This document shows, in pieces, positions 1 through 4,232 of a stretch of DNA of 5,759 nt (position 1 is the stretch's first letter; each line of letters begins with the position of its first letter). Source of the stretch: Gammaproteobacteria bacterium GWE2_37_16 (lineage in GTDB: Bacteria > Pseudomonadota > Gammaproteobacteria > UBA9339). Where the stretch lies: NCBI GenBank assembly GCA_001801285.1, contig MGXG01000085.1, positions 1-5,759 of the forward strand. Direction: 5' to 3'. Under the pieces are notes generated by a model. That model was not told where the DNA came from. It did not search any database and saw nothing but the letters and a program-made list of their open reading frames with translations. The position numbers and the translations under genes were made by a program.

Positions 1-79
1 ATGGGGAAATTATTTCATATTTTTCTTGTAAGGTTTTTTCTTGTTGTAAATCTTTCATTGCACAAGTATAGCAGCTTAT

Positions 80-103
80 AAAAAATAAGCTATCTTATTT
101 TTT
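80..103. terminator. Perfect 10-bp hairpin, intrinsic-terminator-like, with competing hairpin
   Basis: AAAAAATAAG (80-89) pairs perfectly with CTTATTTTTT (94-103) across a CTAT loop, giving an A-tract/T-tract stem that could end transcription from either side. A second perfect stem, AGCTTAT (73-79) with ATAAGCT (85-91), shares its right arm with the first stem's left arm, so the two folds exclude each other. The stem has only one G-C pair, so it is thermodynamically weak; terminator function is an inference. It lies directly before the HU gene fragment and could close a gene located left of the window. Confidence 0.45.
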
Positions 104-107
104 CTCA

Positions 108-206
108 ATGCCTAACCCACAAACTGGCGCTGCTTTAAAAATTCCTGCCCGTAAAGTGCCGCATTTTTCGGCGGGTAAGAAATTAAAGGAAGCGGTAGCC
201 AAATAA
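108..206 (+). pseudogene. HU-family DNA-binding protein, C-terminal fragment
   Basis: Reading from the ATG at 108 gives 32 residues ending in TAA (204-206). Residues 3-18 read NPQTGAALKIPARKVP, followed by HFSAGKKLKEAVAK. This is the C-terminal third of an HU/IHF-family nucleoid protein: the NPQTG stretch holds the proline that intercalates into DNA at the tip of the beta arm, and the last helix is SAGKKLKEAVAK. A full HU is about 90 residues; the dimerising N-terminal helices and most of the beta sheet are absent. The frame upstream reaches back only to a TAG at 69 and reads non-HU sequence (ending SYFFS). The ATG replaces the usual GR before NPQTG and has no Shine-Dalgarno sequence, so this looks like a truncated gene end and not a functional mini-protein. 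A rearrangement or integration breakpoint at about 110 is the likely cause (inference). Confidence 0.8.
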
Positions 207-252
207 TAAAAACCTAACTGCTAATTAACAGAGCGATTTTGTATATAAAACA

Positions 253-1707
253 ATGCCAAATAATAATTTTGAAAAACTTATCGAAAGCTTAACCAACCTC
301 CCGACGGAAACGGAATGGGTGGAGTTTAAACGAAATTTTGATGACCCGAATAAAATTGGGGAAAATATTTCCGCTTTAGCTAATTCGGCTGCCTTGCTTG
401 GTAAGAAATCTAGTTATATTGTTTGGGGTATTGATGATTCTAGTCATAAGGTAGTGGGGACTAGTTTTTTGCCGAAAAAAAAGAAGGTTGGGAATGAAGA
501 AATGGAAAGCTGGTTGTTACAACGCTTAAATCCGAGACTTAACTTAAAAATTATAGAAACAGAAATTAACAATAAGCCAATTGTGATTTTTGAAATTCCA
601 GCAGCAAATAACCGCCCCATTAGCTTTGCTAATATAAACTATATACGCGTTGGTAGTTACACAAAAAAGCTCAACGATTATCCGGAAAAAGAAAGAGAGT
701 TATGGCGGCTCTTTGACAAATTCCAATTTGAAAGTGGAATAGCGAAAAAAGATGTTTCTTCAGATGAAGTTTTATCGATTATTGATTATCCAAGTTATTT
801 TACATTATTAAAACAGCCATTGCCCGATAACCGAGCAGCCATTTTAGAAAAGCTTTCCGCTGAAAAAATTATTATTTCAATCGCAAATGACTCTTATAAT
901 ATAACAAATCTAGGAGCCATTTTATTTGCAAAAGAGCTAAGTATTTTTGATCATTTATCTCGTAAGGCTTTGAGAGTCATAACTTACCGTGATAGCAACC
1001 GTATAAATACAATACATGAAAATCTAATAAATAAAGGCTATGCAATAAGTTTTGAGGATACTATCGAATATATTGACAATCAATTGCCACAAAATGAAGA
1101 AATAGGTGTGGCGTTTCGTAAAGAAATACGCATGTATCCTAAGATAGCAATAAGGGAACTCGTGGCAAACGCATTAATACATCAGGATTTTAGTGTTACT
1201 GGAGCAGGACCAACAGTAGAAATTTTTAGCGATCGCATGGAAATAACAAACCCTGGCATACCACTAATTGATACATTACGTTTTATAGATGAACCCCCAA
1301 AATCAAGAAACGAGGCTTTGGCGTCTTTAATGAGACGCATGGCGGTATGTGAAGAGCGTGGAAGTGGTATAGATAAAGTTATTTTTAATATTGAACTATT
1401 TCAATTGCCAGCCCCAGATTTTAGAGCGTCTACAGATAGTACTATAGTCGTGCTTTATGGACCAAGAAATTTTTCCCAAATGAGTCGAGAAGAGAGAATT
1501 CGTGCATGTTATCAGCATGCATGCTTACAATATGTATCTAATAAACAAATGACCAATTCCACACTACGTTCACGCTTAAATATTAAAGAAAGTAATTATC
1601 CAATTGCTTCTAAGATTATTCGAGATACTGTGGAAGCTAAATTAATTAAATCAAAAACAGAAAAAAGTGCTAAACGAGATGCTAAATATGTACCATTTTG
1701 GGCTTAG
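253..1707 (+). CDS. Schlafen/AlbA_2-domain protein with GHKL-like ATPase domain
   Basis: This is a complete 484-residue protein of the 'ATP-binding / putative DNA-binding domain' family (COG2865-like). The N-terminal AlbA_2 (Schlafen-type) domain covers about residues 15-145 and shows the hallmark ETEWVEFK (19-26), then an invariant-looking ENISALANS stretch and VWGIDD (57-62). A HATPase_c_4-like domain lies at about 285-405, with RELVANALIHQDF (301-313, containing the Glu and Asn of the N-box), EITNPGIP (330-337) and EERGSGIDK (367-375). The last 65 residues, basic and helix-rich, resemble a winged-helix DNA-binding tail. In this family the AlbA_2 domain is thought to bind or cut nucleic acid, and some members act as regulators or in defence; no specific role can be read here. 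The ATG start at 253 leaves a normal-length N-terminus before the ETEWVEFK motif, but there is no strong Shine-Dalgarno sequence. It stands alone, 357 bp from the kinase on the same strand. Confidence 0.85.
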   Translation: MPNNNFEKLIESLTNLPTETEWVEFKRNFDDPNKIGENISALANSAALLGKKSSYIVWGIDDSSHKVVGTSFLPKKKKVGNEEMESWLLQRLNPRLNLKIIETEINNKPIVIFEIPAANNRPISFANINYIRVGSYTKKLNDYPEKERELWRLFDKFQFESGIAKKDVSSDEVLSIIDYPSYFTLLKQPLPDNRAAILEKLSAEKIIISIANDSYNITNLGAILFAKELSIFDHLSRKALRVITYRDSNRINTIHENLINKGYAISFEDTIEYIDNQLPQNEEIGVAFRKEIRMYPKIAIRELVANALIHQDFSVTGAGPTVEIFSDRMEITNPGIPLIDTLRFIDEPPKSRNEALASLMRRMAVCEERGSGIDKVIFNIELFQLPAPDFRASTDSTIVVLYGPRNFSQMSREERIRACYQHACLQYVSNKQMTNSTLRSRLNIKESNYPIASKIIRDTVEAKLIKSKTEKSAKRDAKYVPFWA

Positions 1708-1712
1708 ACTTT

Positions 1713-1728
1713 ATGTAACGAGATGTAA
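1713..1728 (+). promoter_or_regulatory. Phased ATGTAA pair, copy 1 (possible operator)
   Basis: ATGTAA occurs at 1713-1718 and again at 1723-1728, exactly 10 bp (one helical turn) apart. The pair lies inside an 18-bp element starting at 1711, just after the ATPase-like gene's stop codon, that recurs at 1798-1815 with 15 of 18 bases identical. The phased half-site arrangement is what a protein binding one face of DNA would need. No matching regulator is recognised, so this is suggestive only. Confidence 0.3.
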
Positions 1729-1799
1729 TAAAGAGGGATAATTACCTTATTTATTTTACAAAAAGCACTTATTTTTCAAGTAGTTACGTTTTAAAAGTT

Positions 1800-1815
1800 A
1801 TGTAATAGGATGTAA
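1800..1815 (+). promoter_or_regulatory. Phased ATGTAA pair, copy 2 (possible operator)
   Basis: This is the second copy of the element at 1713-1728. ATGTAA is found at 1800-1805 and 1810-1815, again with 10-bp phasing, but with TAGG in place of CGAG as the spacer. Conservation of the hexamers and change of the spacer is what binding-site selection would produce, though the AT-rich context makes chance possible. Confidence 0.3.
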
Positions 1816-1926
1816 CAACACGTTCTTTTCTATGAAAAGAGTATGGTTTTTTTGTGAATTAGATCAGTGCAAATATAAAACAATAAAGAGTTTTAACAAA
1901 AATAGTTCCATGATCAATAAAAACAA

Positions 1927-1945
1927 ACTTTTTTAGTAAAAAAGT
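1927..1945. other. Perfect A/T-rich hairpin
   Basis: ACTTTTTT (1927-1934) and AAAAAAGT (1938-1945) form a perfect 8-bp stem with an AGT loop; AAAAAAGT recurs at 1953-1960. It has one G-C pair and no following T-run beyond the stem, so it is a poor terminator. It may merely reflect the AT-rich composition, or help separate transcription of the ATPase-like gene from that of the kinase. Confidence 0.3.
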
Positions 1946-2064
1946 ACAAAATAAAAAAGTGAATTCCGCCGTTTTTGTCTATTTATGGCAATAATTGTTG
2001 GAGTGTCATTAAATTATGATAACCCAATAAAGTGAAAGATTAAAAAAAACAAATTGGTGAAAAT

Positions 2065-3429
2065 ATGAAGCTTGAAAAAGGGAATAGAGTTACAAAGTTT
2101 AAGTTTAAAGAAAAATTTCTATATGAACTAAAAACATCACTTCCAGTTACTAATGGAAAAATTTATATCACTGAAGATAACACCATTGTAAAACGTCTTG
2201 AAAATACCAAACACGAAAAATTAGAGCGTTTTAACAGGGAAATACAAATATTGCGTTTATTGCAAACAGATGGAGTTGAAAACATAGTTAGATTTATTGA
2301 CTATGATACTGAAAATAATCAGAATCCAATGTATGAAATGTCTTTATATGAAGGTAATTCTGTTGAGCTACTTAATAGTACCAAAAATAATCTTAAGTAT
2401 ACTGCAGAGCTTCTTTTACCTATTGTTAATACATTAAAAATACTTTCTGAACGCGTAGAGCCTATTTTCCATCGAGATTTAAAACCAGAGAATCTATTAT
2501 TTAAAGCAATAGAACAAAAACCTAAATTGTATTTGGCTGATTTTGGCTGTGCCTATTTGGAAGATGAAAATGCTCATAGAATTACTGAAGATTTTCGATC
2601 TGTAGGGGCTATGGCTTTTAGAGCACCAGAATATCAATATGGGAGGATAGAAAATGTTGATGAAAAAGGAGATATTTTTTCTTTAGGCAAATTACTTTGG
2701 TATTTTGTTAATGGAGTACAAAATGAAGTTTTTCCTTATACATTATGGTATCCAAGTAGATATAATATTCTTTTAGAAGGCAGATGTGCTGGAGTAAAAA
2801 ATATTGGATGGCTGAATTTGCTTATCGCATCTATGACATGTGATGATCCTGAAAAAAGAATTAACTACACTGAAATTGTTAATCAATTAAATGCTATTGC
2901 CAAAAACGAGTGTGAACCTTTTCAATCTGAACAAAACGACAAAATTAATCTATTAGAATTTGAACAAAGTGATGCTTTACAAATACAAAAGGAAATTGCA
3001 GAAGGACAGATCATAGCCAATATTATTTTTAATGATATTAGAAGCATATTACAAAGCTTGTACGAAATTTATTCTCCATCGGAACTTTTAACAGAAATGA
3101 AAGATAGTTTTCGTTTATGTAGACAATCACTTGACGACTGGATAGTAGATTTTATTAAAAGTTCAGGAGTAGGGGCTTGTCTTGCTACAATTAAACCAAT
3201 GAGAAAGTTACCGTCTTTCATGCTAGAGATTCAGCATGCTAGAACAAAAGGTAGTTTCCCGTATATAGTACTGATATGTAGATCAGTGAATCAGTCAGGA
3301 AGTTATTATGACCGCAGATATATTTTTGAAAAAAAGAATAGCACTTTGCTGATGAACGCATCGTCTTATAATAAATTAAAGTTAAAAGATGAAATAGATA
3401 ATGTGATAAAACATGTTGCAAGTTCGTAG
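2065..3429 (+). CDS. Eukaryotic-type Ser/Thr protein kinase with unknown C-terminal domain
   Basis: This is a complete 454-residue protein predicted to transfer phosphate from ATP to Ser/Thr of protein targets. The kinase domain spans about residues 20-278. It has the ATP-anchoring Lys in TIVKRLE (K43), the helix-C Glu in FNREIQIL (E59), the catalytic loop HRDLKPENLL (136-145; D138, K140, N143), the Mg-binding DFG in LADFGCAYL (D159-G161), APE (187-189) and the structural Asp in GDIFSLGKLLW (D203). All key catalytic residues are present, so it should be active. The usual glycine-rich GxGxxG loop is not recognisable; LPVTNGKIYI (26-35) takes its place. Residues 280-454 form a second region I do not recognise, helical at first and then probably alpha/beta (FPYIVLICRSV, RRYIFEKK). 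There is no transmembrane helix or signal peptide, so it should be cytosolic or delivered. The ATG at 2065 is preceded by a weak GGTGAA. The substrate is unknown; regulatory, defence and host-directed roles are all open. Confidence 0.88.
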   Translation: MKLEKGNRVTKFKFKEKFLYELKTSLPVTNGKIYITEDNTIVKRLENTKHEKLERFNREIQILRLLQTDGVENIVRFIDYDTENNQNPMYEMSLYEGNSVELLNSTKNNLKYTAELLLPIVNTLKILSERVEPIFHRDLKPENLLFKAIEQKPKLYLADFGCAYLEDENAHRITEDFRSVGAMAFRAPEYQYGRIENVDEKGDIFSLGKLLWYFVNGVQNEVFPYTLWYPSRYNILLEGRCAGVKNIGWLNLLIASMTCDDPEKRINYTEIVNQLNAIAKNECEPFQSEQNDKINLLEFEQSDALQIQKEIAEGQIIANIIFNDIRSILQSLYEIYSPSELLTEMKDSFRLCRQSLDDWIVDFIKSSGVGACLATIKPMRKLPSFMLEIQHARTKGSFPYIVLICRSVNQSGSYYDRRYIFEKKNSTLLMNASSYNKLKLKDEIDNVIKHVASS

Positions 3430-3436
3430 GTAAATA

Positions 3437-4048
3437 TTAATACGTTTTGATATTTCGTGATCCAATAAAGTGCAAGAGGGTAGTCCGTGAAACCCCGACA
3501 ATTTTCGCAATGGAGGATTTAGAAACTTTTAATTTTAGTAACTGTTTTATTTCTTCTTCTTTGCCGCTAAGTTTAGAAGAACTAAGAGAACCTTTAGGAC
3601 GACCGAGTTGTTTACCTTTGCTGATGGCGGTTTGTAATCCGTGTTTAGTGCGTTCTGAGATAAGGTCGCGCTCAATCTCGGCAAATAAGCCGAACATCGC
3701 CACGATAACTTTGTTATGCATGCTTTGTTTGCCGTCGACGATTAGGTTCTCTTTGATAGCAATAAGTTGAATTTTATTTTTGATAAATTCATCGATTAGG
3801 AGGATAATTTGGCTAAGACTGCGACCGAGCCGCGATAATTCGCTGACAATGACAGTGTCGCCGATGGCTAGCTTTTTTAGTAGATAGTCAATTTTACGTT
3901 CTTTAGCAGATTTGCGCGATGATACTTGTGCTTCGATAAACTGCGTAATTTTGATTTTATGTTTTCGCGAATATTCTAAAATTGCTAATTTTTGGTTAGC
4001 TAAATCTTGCTTATCGGTTGATACTCGAAGGTAGGCTAGGGTGGTCAT
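3437..4048 (-). CDS. Serine recombinase (resolvase/invertase family)
   Basis: This is a complete 203-residue small serine recombinase, the usual length for Tn3-type resolvases and Hin/Gin-type invertases. The catalytic domain has YLRVST (6-11) with the nucleophile Ser10, and SELSRLGRS (69-77) carrying the active-site arginines R73 and R76. The long dimerisation helix follows at about 115-140 (MFGLFAEIERDLISERT), then the linker GKQLGRPKGS and a C-terminal helix-turn-helix at about 166-197 (SSIAKIVGVSRTTLLHFI). It cuts and rejoins DNA at short inverted half-sites through a phosphoserine link. The ATG at 4048 gives the standard N-terminus, although no Shine-Dalgarno is obvious. It converges on the kinase gene with a 7-bp gap and diverges from the WD40 gene. 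TGTCTA half-sites in its upstream region are likely its own binding sites. No transposase accompanies it, so it is either an orphan resolvase, a plasmid/phage-derived enzyme or a DNA invertase; the sequence does not decide. Confidence 0.93.
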   Translation of the reverse strand: MTTLAYLRVSTDKQDLANQKLAILEYSRKHKIKITQFIEAQVSSRKSAKERKIDYLLKKLAIGDTVIVSELSRLGRSLSQIILLIDEFIKNKIQLIAIKENLIVDGKQSMHNKVIVAMFGLFAEIERDLISERTKHGLQTAISKGKQLGRPKGSLSSSKLSGKEEEIKQLLKLKVSKSSIAKIVGVSRTTLLHFIGSRNIKTY

Positions 4049-4054
4049 TTTTAC

Positions 4055-4168
4055 GTTTTGTCTATTAAAAGGTTGTTTAGAATTAAATTTAACAGTATTT
4101 AACTAAATAAGCCAACCGTTTTCATAGACAAAGATTAACTAAAAAATCGGTCGTTTTTGTAGACAGAA
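4055..4168. promoter_or_regulatory. Putative recombinase binding/res-like site with TGTCTA half-sites
   Basis: Three half-site-like motifs lie in the gap between the divergent genes: TGTCTATTA on the + strand (4059-4067), TGTCTATGA on the - strand (4122-4130) and TGTCTACAA on the - strand (4157-4165). Each is paired with a nearby CGTTTT. The half-site reported for gamma-delta/Tn3 resolvases is close to TGTCYNNTA, and TGTCTATTA fits it fully. The last two sit in a direct repeat of 16 bp with 35-bp period (12 of 16 identical). Location next to a serine recombinase gene matches the family habit of keeping res upstream of tnpR. The spacings do not match a textbook three-site res, so the exact crossover point is not assigned. 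Confidence 0.5.
4087..4115 (-). promoter_or_regulatory. Candidate promoter for the serine recombinase
   Basis: On the minus strand TTGGCT (4115-4110) and TTAAAT (4092-4087) are separated by exactly 17 bp, a plausible sigma-70 -35/-10 pair ending 38 bases before the recombinase start codon. TGTCTA half-sites flank it on both sides (4059-4067 and 4122-4130), which would let the recombinase repress its own gene, as known for Tn3-family resolvases. The prediction rests on consensus match only. Confidence 0.4.
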
Positions 4169-4172
4169 ATTT

Positions 4173-4201
4173 TAGGTGTTTCGGTTAGAAAGCACTATAA
4201 T
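4173..4201 (+). promoter_or_regulatory. Promoter for the repeat/WD40 gene
   Basis: A perfect -10 hexamer TATAAT lies at 4196-4201. The -35 is poor (TAGGTG at 4173-4178 with 17-bp spacing, or TTAGGT one base further left with 18), suggesting help from an activator or modest strength. The TGTCTACAA half-site of the presumed recombinase (4157-4165) sits immediately upstream, where a bound protein could touch RNA polymerase. The start codon is 31 bp downstream of the -10. Confidence 0.5.
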
Positions 4202-4220
4202 AAACACAAATTTTAAATTG

Positions 4221-4227
4221 AAGGGGA
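4221..4227 (+). promoter_or_regulatory. Strong ribosome binding site fixing the start at 4233
   Basis: AAGGGGA ends five bases before the ATG at 4233. It is the clearest Shine-Dalgarno sequence in the window and fixes the start of the repeat/WD40 gene, which is otherwise open to the right end. Confidence 0.75.
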
Positions 4228-4232
4228 TAAAA

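Larger units (their letters stand above)
1708..2064. other. Non-coding gap between ATPase-like and kinase genes
   Basis: This 357-bp stretch is very AT-rich and holds no convincing gene. The longest noted ATG frame is 34 codons (1832-1936) with no ribosome binding site. It contains two pairs of phased ATGTAA hexamers (1713-1728 and 1800-1815), a small A/T hairpin (1927-1945), a TGTCTA motif like those upstream of the recombinase (1976-1984), and a 16-bp near-match to the 3' end of the recombinase gene (2024-2039). A TATGAT at 2015-2020 could be a -10 box for the kinase gene, but no good -35 lies at the right spacing. Confidence 0.6.

Noticed and set aside
1..81. 26-codon hydrophobic frame starting at the first base (MGKLFHIFLV...)
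   Set aside because: It has no visible upstream region, is very short, and its composition is that of AT-rich non-coding DNA; nothing supports translation.
1832..1936. 34-codon ATG frame between the ATPase-like gene and the kinase (MKRVWFFCEL...)
   Set aside because: It has no ribosome binding site, is rich in Lys/Asn/Phe as expected of AT-rich noise, and ends inside a hairpin; I recognise no peptide family.
3239..3421. 60-residue minus-strand frame
   Set aside because: It lies wholly opposite the C-terminal coding part of the kinase, which is better supported; it is a shadow frame.
3447..3770. 107-residue plus-strand frame
   Set aside because: It is the antisense shadow of the serine recombinase, whose catalytic motifs are unmistakable.
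3437..4201. Complete Tn3-type transposon or insertion sequence
   Set aside because: Only a resolvase-like gene and half-sites are present; there is no tnpA, no 38-bp terminal inverted repeats and no clear target duplication.
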